A stretch of 64,000 nucleotides of DNA from Phocaeicola_A sp045647865. GTDB taxonomy: Bacteria; Bacteroidota; Bacteroidia; Bacteroidales; Bacteroidaceae. Below the pieces are notes generated by a model. It worked only from the letters and a program-made list of their open reading frames with translations, was not told the origin of the DNA and ran no database searches. Both the position numbers and the translations under genes were made by a program. Positions 40,422-48,977 of this stretch are shown here, one piece after another. Within the stretch, counting starts at the first letter, position 1. Each line of letters begins with the position of its first letter. Where the stretch lies: contig JAZRMW010000057.1 in the NCBI GenBank assembly GCA_045647865.1, forward strand, positions 26,404-90,403, given 5' to 3'.

Positions 40422-43145
40422 ATGGACAAAAAAAGAGTCTACACCTTCGGTAATGGACTGGCTGAAGGTAAAGCAGACATGAGAAATCTGTTGGGTGGTA
40501 AAGGTGCAAACCTTGCCGAAATGAACTTGATTGGTGTTCCCGTACCTCCGGGTTTCACTATCACAACAGATGTTTGTAACGAGTATTTCTCTGAAGGCAA
40601 AGACAAAGTGGTTGCTTTGTTGAAAGATGATGTGATGAAGGCTGTTGCCAACATCGAAAACCTCATGAACTCTAAGTTCGGCGATACTGAAAATCCTTTG
40701 TTGGTATCAGTTCGTTCAGGAGCTCGCGCATCAATGCCCGGTATGATGGATACTATCCTCAACCTCGGCCTTAATGACGAAGTTGTAGAAGGTATGATTC
40801 GTAAGACTGGTAACGCCCGTTTTGCATGGGACTCTTACCGCCGTTTCGTACAGATGTACGGTGACGTAGTACTCGGTATGAAGCCCGTCAACAAAGAAGA
40901 TATCGACCCGTTCGAAGCTATCATCGAAGAGGTGAAAGAATCTAAGGGAGTGAAATTGGATAACGAACTTGAAGTTGAAGACTTGAAGGAACTTGTTGCC
41001 AAGTTCAAGGCTGCAGTGAAGTCTCAGACAGGTAAGGACTTCCCGACAGACTCATACGAGCAGTTGTGGGGTGCTATCTGCGCTGTGTTCGACAGCTGGA
41101 TGAACGAACGTGCTATCCTCTACCGCAAGATGGAAGGTATTCCTGCAGAATGGGGAACAGCCGTAAACGTACAGGCAATGGTATTCGGTAACATGGGTGA
41201 CACTTCAGCTACAGGTGTATGCTTCTCTCGTGACGCAGGTAACGGTGAAGACCTCTTCAACGGTGAGTACCTCATCAACGCTCAGGGTGAAGACGTAGTA
41301 GCCGGTATCCGTACTCCTCAACAGATTACTAAGATTGGTTCTCAGCGTTGGGCTGAGCGTGCCGGCATCAGCGAAGAAGAGCGCGTAGCCAAATATCCTT
41401 CAATGGAAGAGGCTATGCCCGAAATCTATGCAGAGTTGGATGCTCTCCAGACCAAGCTTGAAAACCACTACAAGGATATGCAGGATATGGAGTTCACCGT
41501 ACAGGAAGGCAAACTTTGGTTCCTCCAAACTCGTAACGGTAAGCGTACAGGTTCTGCCATGGTGAAGATTGCTATGGACCTCCTCCGTCAGGGTATGATT
41601 GACGAGAAGACAGCCCTCAAGCGTTGCGAGCCCAACAAGCTCGATGAGCTTCTCCACCCTGTATTCGACAAGAAGGCTCTTGCAAGCGCTAAGGTATTGA
41701 CTCGCGGTCTTCCCGCATCTCCGGGTGCTGCTTGTGGTCAGATTGTATTCTTCGCTGACGACGCTGCCAAGTGGGCAGAGGATGGCAAGAAAGTCATCAT
41801 GGTTCGTATCGAGACTTCTCCCGAAGACCTCGCAGGTATGGCCGTTGCTCAGGGTATCTTGACAGCTCGTGGAGGTATGACTTCTCACGCTGCCGTTGTT
41901 GCCCGTGGTATGGGTAAGTGCTGCGTATCTGGTGCAGGTGCTTTGAACATCGACTACAAGGCTCGCACTGTAGAGGTTGACGGTGTTGTATTGAAGGAAG
42001 GTGACTTCATTTCACTCAACGGTACAACTGGTGAAATCTACAACGGACAGGTTGAAACTAAGGCTGCTGAGCTTTCAGGCGACTTCGCTGATTTGATGGC
42101 TCTCTGCGAAAAATATACTAAACTCGTTGTTCGCACCAACGCTGATACTCCTCACGATGCACAGGTTGCTCGCGACTTCGGTGCAGTAGGTATCGGTCTC
42201 TGCCGTACAGAGCACATGTTCTTCGAAGCAGAGAAGATTGTTGCCATGCGCGAGATGATTCTTTCTCAGAATGCAGAAGGTCGTAAGGCTGCTCTCGCTA
42301 AGTTGTTGCCCTACCAGAAGGCTGACTTCTACGGTATCTTCAAGGCAATGGACGGATGCCCCGTAAACGTACGTTTGCTCGATCCTCCTTTGCACGAGTT
42401 CGTACCCCACGATTTGAAGGGTCAGGAAGAGATGGCCAAGGCTATGGGTGTAACAGTTGAGTACATCAAGCAGCGTGTTGAAAGCCTTTGCGAAGCCAAC
42501 CCGATGCTCGGTCACCGCGGTTGCCGCTTGGGTAACACATATCCCGAAATCACTGAAATGCAGACTCGCGCCATCCTTGGTGCAGCCGTTCAGTTGAAGA
42601 AGGAAGGCCTCAACCCCATCCCCGAAATCATGGTTCCTCTCACAGGTATCCTCTATGAGTTCGAGGCTCAGGAAAAGGTTATCCGCGAAACAGCTGCTGC
42701 CCTCTTCGCTGAAGAAGGTGTAAGCGTTGACTTCAAGGTAGGTACAATGATTGAAATCCCACGTGCTGCCCACACTGCTAACCGTATCGCAAGCCGTGCC
42801 GAGTACTTCTCATTCGGTACTAACGACTTGACTCAGATGACCTTCGGTTACTCTCGTGACGACATCGCCAGCTTCCTCCCCGTTTACCTCGAGAAGAAGA
42901 TTTTGAAGGTTGACCCCTTCCAGGTTCTCGACCAGAACGGTGTTGGGCAGCTCGTAGAAATGGCAGTAGAGAAGGGTCGTGCAGTACGTCCCGAACTCAA
43001 GTGCGGTATCTGTGGTGAGCACGGAGGTGAGCCCAGCTCAGTGAAGTTCTGCCACAAGGTAGGTTTGAACTACGTTTCATGTTCACCCTTCCGCGTGCCC
43101 ATCGCACGTCTCGCTGCTGCTCAGGCTGCCGTAGAAGAGGCATAA
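40422..43145 (+). CDS. ppdK: Pyruvate, phosphate dikinase
   Basis: 907 residues. The ATP-grasp part is N-terminal (GLAEGKADMRNLLGGKGANLAEM, SVRSGARASMPGMMDTILNLG). The phosphohistidine domain has TARGGMTSHAAVVARGMGK near residue 483, with the His carrying phosphate. The C-terminal PEP/pyruvate-binding barrel ends CGICGEHGGEPSSV. It interconverts pyruvate/ATP/Pi with PEP/AMP/PPi. Length matches PPDK (about 900), not PEP synthase. Codon usage is that of a highly expressed gene. Confidence 0.96.
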   Translation: MDKKRVYTFGNGLAEGKADMRNLLGGKGANLAEMNLIGVPVPPGFTITTDVCNEYFSEGKDKVVALLKDDVMKAVANIENLMNSKFGDTENPLLVSVRSGARASMPGMMDTILNLGLNDEVVEGMIRKTGNARFAWDSYRRFVQMYGDVVLGMKPVNKEDIDPFEAIIEEVKESKGVKLDNELEVEDLKELVAKFKAAVKSQTGKDFPTDSYEQLWGAICAVFDSWMNERAILYRKMEGIPAEWGTAVNVQAMVFGNMGDTSATGVCFSRDAGNGEDLFNGEYLINAQGEDVVAGIRTPQQITKIGSQRWAERAGISEEERVAKYPSMEEAMPEIYAELDALQTKLENHYKDMQDMEFTVQEGKLWFLQTRNGKRTGSAMVKIAMDLLRQGMIDEKTALKRCEPNKLDELLHPVFDKKALASAKVLTRGLPASPGAACGQIVFFADDAAKWAEDGKKVIMVRIETSPEDLAGMAVAQGILTARGGMTSHAAVVARGMGKCCVSGAGALNIDYKARTVEVDGVVLKEGDFISLNGTTGEIYNGQVETKAAELSGDFADLMALCEKYTKLVVRTNADTPHDAQVARDFGAVGIGLCRTEHMFFEAEKIVAMREMILSQNAEGRKAALAKLLPYQKADFYGIFKAMDGCPVNVRLLDPPLHEFVPHDLKGQEEMAKAMGVTVEYIKQRVESLCEANPMLGHRGCRLGNTYPEITEMQTRAILGAAVQLKKEGLNPIPEIMVPLTGILYEFEAQEKVIRETAAALFAEEGVSVDFKVGTMIEIPRAAHTANRIASRAEYFSFGTNDLTQMTFGYSRDDIASFLPVYLEKKILKVDPFQVLDQNGVGQLVEMAVEKGRAVRPELKCGICGEHGGEPSSVKFCHKVGLNYVSCSPFRVPIARLAAAQAAVEEA

Positions 43146-43172
43146 TCACGATTCGTTGATTATATGATCATT

Positions 43173-43213
43173 AGGCGGTAAGTTTTTCACAAGAAAGGCT
43201 TACCGCCTATTTT
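43173..43213 (+). terminator. Terminator after ppdK
   Basis: AGGCGGTAAG (43173-43182) with CTTACCGCCT (43199-43208), perfectly paired, followed by ATTTTATT. Confidence 0.85.
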
Positions 43214-43229
43214 ATTAGAACAAAAAAGA

Positions 43230-43278
43230 TACGGATGTTAAGATTCAAGATTTTTATCTTTCATACTTAACATCCGTA
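43230..43278. repeat. Hairpin between convergent ppdK and DUF1015 genes
   Basis: TACGGATGTTAAG (43230-43242) and CTTAACATCCGTA (43266-43278) perfectly paired, with a 23-base loop holding ATTCAAGATTTTTATC. It likely terminates the minus-strand DUF1015 transcript. Confidence 0.75.
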
Positions 43279-43328
43279 ACCTTATTACTTGATTATATAA
43301 ACAAATTCTGTAAAATCCTACTCTATAT

Positions 43329-44576
43329 TTACACCAACTTATGTATCACCAGTCCTGAACGGAGTTTGGGTTCGAACCAGGTGGTTTTGGGAGGCATGAT
43401 GTTTCCGCTGTCAGCGATGTCCATCAGTTGCTTCATGCTGACGGGATAGAGGGCGAGCGCCACCTTCATTTCGCCGCTATCGACACGCTTCTTCAACTCG
43501 CCGAGGCCACGGATACCGCCCACGAAATCGATGCGTTTGTCGCTACGCAGGTCTTTGATGCCAAGGATTTCATCGAGGATAAGGTTGGACGAGATGGTGA
43601 CATCGAGTACTCCGATGGGGTCATTGTCATCGTAAGTACCTTCCTTGGCTGTGAGGCTGTACCACTTTCCTTCGAGGTAGAGCGAGAAGTTATGCAGAGC
43701 GGTAGGCTTGTAGATGTCCTCACCCTTCTCCTCAACAATGAAGTTTTGGCTGACGGCATCGAGGAATTGTTGGGCGGTGAGTCCGTTCAAATCCTTCACA
43801 ACACGGTTGTAGTCGATGATGGTCAACTGACCGGCAGGGAAACATACAGCCATGAAGTAGTTGTACTCCTCGTCGCCACGGTGGTTGGGGTTCTGCTTGG
43901 CCTTCTCGGCTCCTACGAGAGCGGCTGCGGCACTACGGTGGTGTCCGTCGGCAATGTAGAGGGCAGGCATGGCGGCAAACTCGGCGGTGATGGCCTCGAT
44001 GTCCTCTGCTTCATCAATAATCCAGAACTGGTGTCCGAATCCGTCGATGGGAGCGATGAAGTCATAGACGGGAGCCTTGGCTGTATATTTGGCCACAAGG
44101 GCATCGAGCTTGGCATTGTCGGGATAGGCAAAGAAGACGGGCTCCACGTTGGCATTGTTCACGCGGACGTGCTTCATGCGGTCTTCTTCCTTGTCGCGAC
44201 GGGTCAACTCGTGCTTCTTGATGACACCGTTCATATAGTCGTCCACATAGGCACAAACGACGAGACCATATTGAGTCTTGCCGTTCATAGTCTGGGCATA
44301 GACGTAGTAGTTCTCCTTGTCATCCTGAACGAGCCATCCCATATCCTGGAACTTCTGGAAGTTCTCGGCAGCCTTGTCATAGACACGCGGGTCGTGCTCG
44401 TCAGTACCTATGGGAAAGTCAATTTCGGGTTTAATGATGTGGTAGAGTGACTTTTCGTTGTCACCGGCTTCGGCACGTGCCTCTTCGGAGTTGAGCACGT
44501 CGTAGGGGCGGCTCTCCACCTGTTCCACCAGCGCTTGTGGCGGACGTATTCCTTTGAATGGTTTTATTATGGCCAT
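43329..44576 (-). CDS. DUF1015 family protein linked to serine biosynthesis genes
   Basis: 415 residues, cytosolic, with no signal or membrane segment. DUF1015 hallmarks are an N-terminal FKGIRPP, SRPYDVL and SLYHIIKPE, a central ADGHHRSAAA near residue 210, and a C-terminal FVGGIRGLGEL. It follows serC and serA on the same strand, so a part in serine metabolism is suggested. DUF1015 is related to ParB/SerK-type folds in some reports, but its reaction here is unknown. Confidence 0.85.
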   Translation of the reverse strand: MAIIKPFKGIRPPQALVEQVESRPYDVLNSEEARAEAGDNEKSLYHIIKPEIDFPIGTDEHDPRVYDKAAENFQKFQDMGWLVQDDKENYYVYAQTMNGKTQYGLVVCAYVDDYMNGVIKKHELTRRDKEEDRMKHVRVNNANVEPVFFAYPDNAKLDALVAKYTAKAPVYDFIAPIDGFGHQFWIIDEAEDIEAITAEFAAMPALYIADGHHRSAAAALVGAEKAKQNPNHRGDEEYNYFMAVCFPAGQLTIIDYNRVVKDLNGLTAQQFLDAVSQNFIVEEKGEDIYKPTALHNFSLYLEGKWYSLTAKEGTYDDNDPIGVLDVTISSNLILDEILGIKDLRSDKRIDFVGGIRGLGELKKRVDSGEMKVALALYPVSMKQLMDIADSGNIMPPKTTWFEPKLRSGLVIHKLV

Positions 44577-44617
44577 GATTGATAATTATGAATTCTAAAT
44601 TATGAATTATTACAAAT

Positions 44618-44723
44618 AAGGAGTTCAGGAGTTACAGAAGTTCAGGAGTTCAGACAAATGTCTGCATACGATAGCCATAACTATTGTCTGAACTCCTGAA
44701 CTCCTGTAACTTCTGAACTCCTT
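44618..44723. repeat. Family B palindrome between serA and the DUF1015 gene
   Basis: 40-bp arms with two mismatches: the left arm 44618-44657 starts AAGGAGTTCAGGAGTTACAG and the right arm 44684-44723 ends GTAACTTCTGAACTCCTT. The loop is 26 bases. The repeated word GGAGTTCAG and the end TCAGACAA are the family B signature. It sits in the serA-DUF1015 intercistronic gap. Confidence 0.92.
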
Positions 44724-44732
44724 GTATAGATT

Positions 44733-45653
44733 TTACTTATTTACTCTAAACTTCTCGCAACCGTCTTTCAGGAAACCTACAATCTGCTGGGCGGCGGCAA
44801 TACCGGCGTTGATATTGGCTTCGGCCGTCTGTGCACCCATTTTCTTGGGAGTTGAGAAGTAACGGCTGGGGAACATCTCAGCAAACTTGGCATTGGCGGC
44901 AGGCATGATGTCGGTCACATACTTCAGGTCGGTACGCTCCTCCATCAACTTGATGAGGCCGGCTTCGTCAATCACCTCCTTGCGGGCTGTGTTCACGAGG
45001 AGACCACCCTTGGGCATCTTGCCTACGAGGTCGTAGTTGATAGAGTTCTTGGTCTCAGCAGTAGCGGGGATATGCAGTGAGATGACATCGCAGGCAGCAT
45101 AGAGTTCTTCGGCTGAATCTACGGCCTTGACACCGTCGGCCTCAATCACCTCTTTGGGACAGAAGGCATCGTAAGCATAGATTTCCATGCCGAAGCCCTT
45201 GGCAATACGGGCCACATTGCGACCTACGTTTCCATAGGCATGGATACCCAACTTCTTGCCTTTCAATTCAGTACCCGAAGTACCATTGTACATATTGCGC
45301 ACGGCCATCACCATCATACCGAGAGCCAACTCGGCCACGGCATTGGAGTTCTGACCGGGAGTGTTCATCACACATACACCCTTGGCTGTAGCAGCTTCGA
45401 GGTCAACGTTGTCGTAACCGGCACCGGCACGCACCACAATCTTCAACTGCTTGGCAGCATCGAGCACTTCGGCATCTACCACATCGCTACGGATGATGAT
45501 AGCATCGACATCAGCCACGGCATTCAACAAGTTGGCTTTCTCGCCATATTTCTCCAGCAGTACGAGTTCGTAACCTGCTGCCTCTATCTCTTTACGGATA
45601 CCGTCCACCGCCACTTTGGCAAACGGTTTGTCTGTTGCAACTAAAACTTTCAT
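44733..45653 (-). CDS. serA: D-3-phosphoglycerate dehydrogenase, short type
   Basis: 306-residue NAD-dependent oxidoreductase, first step of serine synthesis. RAGAGYDNVDL near residue 75 has the catalytic Arg, LGIHAYGNVGRNVARIAKGFG near 135-155 the NAD fold, and NTARKEVIDEAG near 228 is conserved. No ACT or regulatory domain is present. Where most of the family has a catalytic His (PHxG), this protein has TPKKMGAQTAEA near residue 275, placing Lys there. That is the feature of the short type III enzymes, known for the Entamoeba enzyme. It lies between serC and DUF1015. Confidence 0.92.
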   Translation of the reverse strand: MKVLVATDKPFAKVAVDGIRKEIEAAGYELVLLEKYGEKANLLNAVADVDAIIIRSDVVDAEVLDAAKQLKIVVRAGAGYDNVDLEAATAKGVCVMNTPGQNSNAVAELALGMMVMAVRNMYNGTSGTELKGKKLGIHAYGNVGRNVARIAKGFGMEIYAYDAFCPKEVIEADGVKAVDSAEELYAACDVISLHIPATAETKNSINYDLVGKMPKGGLLVNTARKEVIDEAGLIKLMEERTDLKYVTDIMPAANAKFAEMFPSRYFSTPKKMGAQTAEANINAGIAAAQQIVGFLKDGCEKFRVNK

Positions 45654-45670
45654 GTTTTTCTTATAAATTG

Positions 45671-45777
45671 AGGAGTTCAGGAGTTCAGAAGTTCAGAAGT
45701 TCAGACAATAGTAGATGCCTACATAAATAGCCAAAGTATTGTCTGAACTCCTGTAACTACTGAACTCCTGAACTACC
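45671..45777. repeat. Family B palindrome between serC and serA
   Basis: The left arm 45671-45710 (AGGAGTTCAGGAGTTCAG ... TTCAGACAATA) pairs with the right arm 45737-45777 (TATTGTCTGAACTCCTG ... CTGAACTACC) with a few mismatches and one bulge. The gap between the arms is 26 bases, as in the copy at 44618. Confidence 0.9.
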
Positions 45778-45785
45778 AGTTATTA

Positions 45786-46853
45786 TCAATGCATTGCTTC
45801 AAATTCCTTCATGCAGTCAATCAGTGCCTGTACGCTCTCTTTCGGCATGGCGTTGTAGCATGATGCACGGAAACCGCCTACTGAACGGTGACCCTTGATG
45901 CCGACCATACCCTTCTCGGTAGCAAACTTCAAGAAGTCAGCTTCCAGCTCCTTGTATTCGGGAGCCATCACGAAGCAGATGTTCATGCGTGAACGGTCTT
46001 CCTTGGCAGCTGTACCGACGAACATCTTGTTGCGGTCGATTTCGGCATACAGCATGTCGGCCTTCTCGATGGCGCGGCGCTCCATCTCCTTCACACCACC
46101 CTGAGCCTTGATCCAACGGAGAGTCTGGAGAGCTGTATAGATAGGAAGTACGGGAGGAGTGTTGAACATAGAACCACCGTCGATGTGAGTCTGATAGTTC
46201 AGCATGGTAGGAATGTAGCGTGACACCTTGCCGAGAGCATCGTTCTTCACGATGACGAAAGTGACACCCGCAGGAGCGAGGTTCTTCTGTGCACCACCGT
46301 AGATGCAGACATACTTGCTCACATCGATGGGACGAGAGAAGATGTCGGACGACATGTCGGCAATCATCGGCACGTTCACGTCGAGGTCTTCCTTCAACTC
46401 GGTACCGTAAATGGTATTGTTGGTTGTGATATGGAAATAATCCGCATCGGCAGGCACTTCATAATCTTTGGGAATATATGTATAGGTAGCTTCGGCTGAA
46501 GAGGCCACTTCCACCACTTCACCGAATCCCTTGGCCTCCTTCATAGCCTTCTTGGCCCACACACCGGTGTTCAAGTAGGCAGCTTTCTTCTCGAGGAAGT
46601 TGAAGGGAATCATACAGAACTCCAGACTGGCTCCACCGCCAAGGAAGAGTACCGAATAACCTTCGGGGATATTAAGAAGTTCCTTGAAGAGGGCTACAGC
46701 TTCGTCAACTACCGGCTGGAAATCTTTGGCACGGTGGCTGATCTCCAGAACAGAGAGGCCAGAGCCATTGAAATCCAATACAGCCTGAGCTGTCTGTTCG
46801 ATTACCTCGCGAGGCAAAATGGAGGGTCCTGCATTGAAATTATGCTTTTTCAT
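45786..46853 (-). CDS. serC: Phosphoserine aminotransferase
   Basis: 355-residue PLP enzyme converting 3-phosphohydroxypyruvate to phosphoserine. N-terminal FNAGPSILPREV, GGGASLEFCMIPFN near residue 75, and the PLP-lysine motif IYGGAQKNLAPAGV near 190-200. The C-terminal IKGHRSVGGFRASCYNA is typical. It is first in the serC-serA-DUF1015 group; no serB is present nearby. Its own -7 box lies about 75 bp upstream. Confidence 0.95.
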   Translation of the reverse strand: MKKHNFNAGPSILPREVIEQTAQAVLDFNGSGLSVLEISHRAKDFQPVVDEAVALFKELLNIPEGYSVLFLGGGASLEFCMIPFNFLEKKAAYLNTGVWAKKAMKEAKGFGEVVEVASSAEATYTYIPKDYEVPADADYFHITTNNTIYGTELKEDLDVNVPMIADMSSDIFSRPIDVSKYVCIYGGAQKNLAPAGVTFVIVKNDALGKVSRYIPTMLNYQTHIDGGSMFNTPPVLPIYTALQTLRWIKAQGGVKEMERRAIEKADMLYAEIDRNKMFVGTAAKEDRSRMNICFVMAPEYKELEADFLKFATEKGMVGIKGHRSVGGFRASCYNAMPKESVQALIDCMKEFEAMH

Positions 46854-46923
46854 TTCTTTTTTGTTTTATGTTATACAAATTATTAAATCTTGAACTTTTT
46901 CTGTCATTTTGTAAATGACGGCG

Positions 46924-46931
46924 CGAAATTA
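46924..46931 (-). promoter_or_regulatory. Possible -7 box of serC
   Basis: On the minus strand TAATTTCG (complement of 46924-46931), one base off TAnnTTTG, followed by CGCC. The remaining 46854-47056 stretch is AT-rich, with no gene apparent. Confidence 0.45.
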
Positions 46932-47056
46932 CATAATAATTCCTTTCCAACCAACTATTTTCATACAAAATGTATGCAAAACACAATATTTTTCTTTCAT
47001 CTTGTCGTTTTTATACACAAATTTACTTTCAATGTGTAATCGGGAGGAAGGAGAGT

Positions 47057-48391
47057 TCACCGTGCCTCCTCAAACAGCGTCTTCATCCCCTTTATCTTCT
47101 CGCCACGGACGAGAGAGAGGGTGTGGGAGAGTTTCTTGCGGAGGATGGCCACAAAGGCATAGTGGTCCTTCACATCGATGCGGCCCACGTCATCGCGGTT
47201 CAAGCCGCCCTTCTTGGAAAGGAAGCCCATGATGTCGCCCTTGCTCAGTTTGTCCTTCTTTCCTTTACCTATATATATAGTGGCCCATCGGGCAGGCTTC
47301 GGTTTGGGGGGATTCAATGGAAGGGCGAACTCCTCGGGAGTGTCCTTGACATACTCCGGCACCCGCTCCTCGGCATGAATCAGCAGGAAGGCATCACCCT
47401 CGGCCTCCCAGCGGGCGGTGCGTCCGTTGCGATGGATGTATCCGTCCTCGTTGGCGGGGAGGTGATAGTGGATGACGTTGTCAATATGGGGAATGTCGAG
47501 ACCACGGGCGGCCAGGTCGGTACAGACAAAGACGTGGCAACTGCCGTTACAGAAGCGGTAGAGCGCCCGCTCACGGTCGGGTTGCTCCATGCCTCCATGG
47601 AACATGCCACAACTGATGCCTGCGGATTGCAGGTACTTCCCTACCCTTTCGACGGCTTCGCGATAGTTCACAAACACGAGGCTCGACCCTTCGCCCAGCG
47701 TACAGAGCAGCTTGCCCAGCGACTCCAGCTTGTCCTTCTCGGGCGAATGCACCACATGCAGACGGATGCGCGACGGTATCTGCTCTTCATCACTGAGAAA
47801 GTCGAGACGGATGGCCTCCTGCCCCACTCCGGCAAACTGAGGAATCTCCTCCGCATCGGTGGCCGAAAGCAGGAACCTGCGGCGCAAGGCGGGAAGACGG
47901 GAGATGACACTCTCCATCTCGTCATGGAAGCCCAGTTCGAGACTCTTGTCAAACTCGTCAATCACCAACGTACGCACGGTGGCGGCATCGATGTTTCCCT
48001 TTCCCAAATGGTCGTTCATACGGCCGGGAGTGGCAATCACCACGGCAGGACGGACACCCTTGAGCGTGCGGTGCTCCTCCATGGCCGGACGACCTCCGTA
48101 ACAACTAACGGCCTTAAATGCCGTATTCATCGACTTGAACACCTGCTCGGTCTGCAAAGCCAACTCACGCGAAGGGACAAGCACCACGGCTTGCACCCCC
48201 TCCACATCGGCCTGCAGGCGGCCAAGCACAGGCAACAAATAGGCCAACGTCTTGCCACTTCCCGTGGGAGAAAGCAACACGAGGTCTTTCCCCTCACCCC
48301 AAGCATCGATGGCTGCCTCCTGCATCGGGTTCAACTGCTCGATATTCATGGCCGCAAGGGCACGCTGTATGTATTCGGGATATTTCTTCAT
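47057..48391 (-). CDS. DEAD-box-type ATP-dependent RNA helicase, DbpA-like
   Basis: 444 residues, with helicase motifs I (SPTGSGKTLAYLLP), Ia (VPSRELALQ), Ib (ATPGRM), II VIDEFDKSLE near residue 145, III (SAT), then ARGLDIP, and VI (HRNGRTAR) in the second RecA domain. Motif II reads DEFD rather than DEAD. A C-terminal RNA-binding domain (about 365-444, IGKGKKDKLSKGDIMGFLSKKGG) is of the DbpA type, which suggests a role in large-subunit ribosome assembly. Confidence 0.88.
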   Translation of the reverse strand: MKKYPEYIQRALAAMNIEQLNPMQEAAIDAWGEGKDLVLLSPTGSGKTLAYLLPVLGRLQADVEGVQAVVLVPSRELALQTEQVFKSMNTAFKAVSCYGGRPAMEEHRTLKGVRPAVVIATPGRMNDHLGKGNIDAATVRTLVIDEFDKSLELGFHDEMESVISRLPALRRRFLLSATDAEEIPQFAGVGQEAIRLDFLSDEEQIPSRIRLHVVHSPEKDKLESLGKLLCTLGEGSSLVFVNYREAVERVGKYLQSAGISCGMFHGGMEQPDRERALYRFCNGSCHVFVCTDLAARGLDIPHIDNVIHYHLPANEDGYIHRNGRTARWEAEGDAFLLIHAEERVPEYVKDTPEEFALPLNPPKPKPARWATIYIGKGKKDKLSKGDIMGFLSKKGGLNRDDVGRIDVKDHYAFVAILRKKLSHTLSLVRGEKIKGMKTLFEEAR

Positions 48392-48415
48392 ATTCGCTAT
48401 ACCTTATTATATGAT

Positions 48416-48530
48416 GAAGTTCAGAAGTTCGGGAGTTCAGGAGTTCAGACGATAGTTTTGAACACCCTGTGAAGTATAGTCGGAACCATTGTCTGTACTC
48501 CTGTAACTCCTGGACTCCTGCAACTCCTCT
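48416..48530. repeat. Family B palindrome in the leader of the helicase gene
   Basis: Left arm from 48416: GAAGTTCAGAAGTTCGGGAG then TTCAGGAGTTCAGACGATAG. Right arm from 48486: CCATTGTCTGTACTCCTG to CAACTCCTC. The arms are less perfect than in the serA copies. It lies between the helicase start codon (48391) and its promoter (48555-48562), so it should be in the 5' leader RNA. Confidence 0.8.
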
Positions 48531-48554
48531 ACTTATTATTTATACATTCGGCCG

Positions 48555-48562
48555 CAAAGATA
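48555..48562 (-). promoter_or_regulatory. -7 box of the DbpA-like gene
   Basis: On the minus strand TATCTTTG (complement of 48555-48562) followed by CGGCC. Confidence 0.65.
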
Positions 48563-48682
48563 CGGTTTATTTGTGAGATACGGAAAAGTTCGAAGTGATT
48601 GACGACAAACTCCTATTCCATAAAAAAAAGCAACATTAACGCGTTTTAACCATCGACGGGGGTAAAATTAAACATTTTTCAT

Positions 48683-48690
48683 TACATTTG
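48683..48690 (+). promoter_or_regulatory. -7 box of the second HU-like gene
   Basis: TACATTTG at 48683-48690 followed by TCG. Starting from about 48697, the leader to the ATG would be about 280 nt and would include Array 2. Confidence 0.6.
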
Positions 48691-48797
48691 TCGCCAATAT
48701 TCATAAAATGTATAAACCGACTAACGTAAAGAAAAAAAATGAAAATGAAAACAAATGAAACAAAGAACGCTGCCATGCCTTACGAGGTGCTTTTTCC

Positions 48798-48890
48798 CAG
48801 TTGGCCAACTGCCTTCGGCTACTTGGTCAACTACCCTCGACTACTTGACCAACTGGCGGCGACTACTTGGCCAAGTAGCGGAAGGCAGTC
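48798..48890. repeat. Array 2: four palindromic units at exact 22-bp period
   Basis: The palindromes CAGTTGGCCAACTG, CTACTTGGTCAACTAC, CTACTTGACCAACTGG and CTACTTGGCCAAGTAG have centres at 48804.5, 48826.5, 48848.5 and 48870.5, exactly 22 bp apart. GCCTTCGGCTACTTGG (48811-48826) and CCAAGTAGCGGAAGGC (48871-48886) form an outer inverted pair with one mismatch. It lies before the second HU-like gene. A 65-codon frame overlapping it (from 48739) is probably not coding, since 22 is not a multiple of 3. No other content was found in 48563-48977 besides the promoter. Confidence 0.92.
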
Positions 48891-48977
48891 GGCAAGGTGG
48901 AGGAACAGAGAACGAAAGAAAGAGTTAACCTCTTGATTATAAAAACCTTAGTATTAACCCCTAAAATTTAATGATTT

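Noticed and set aside
43365..43380. tRNA-like GGGTTCGAACC sequence
   Set aside because: It lies within the coding sequence of DUF1015 and no cloverleaf can be drawn around it.
43428..44450. 340-codon open frame on the plus strand
   Set aside because: It is the antisense of the DUF1015 gene and reads as low-information Val/Leu/Gly-rich sequence.
46970..48472. 500-codon open frame on the plus strand
   Set aside because: It lies opposite the DbpA-like helicase gene, whose minus-strand product has all helicase motifs. The plus-strand translation has no recognisable domain.
48739..48936. 65-codon frame covering Array 2
   Set aside because: The 22-bp period is not a multiple of three, so the repeats read in shifting frames. 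The palindromes explain the sequence better than a peptide does.
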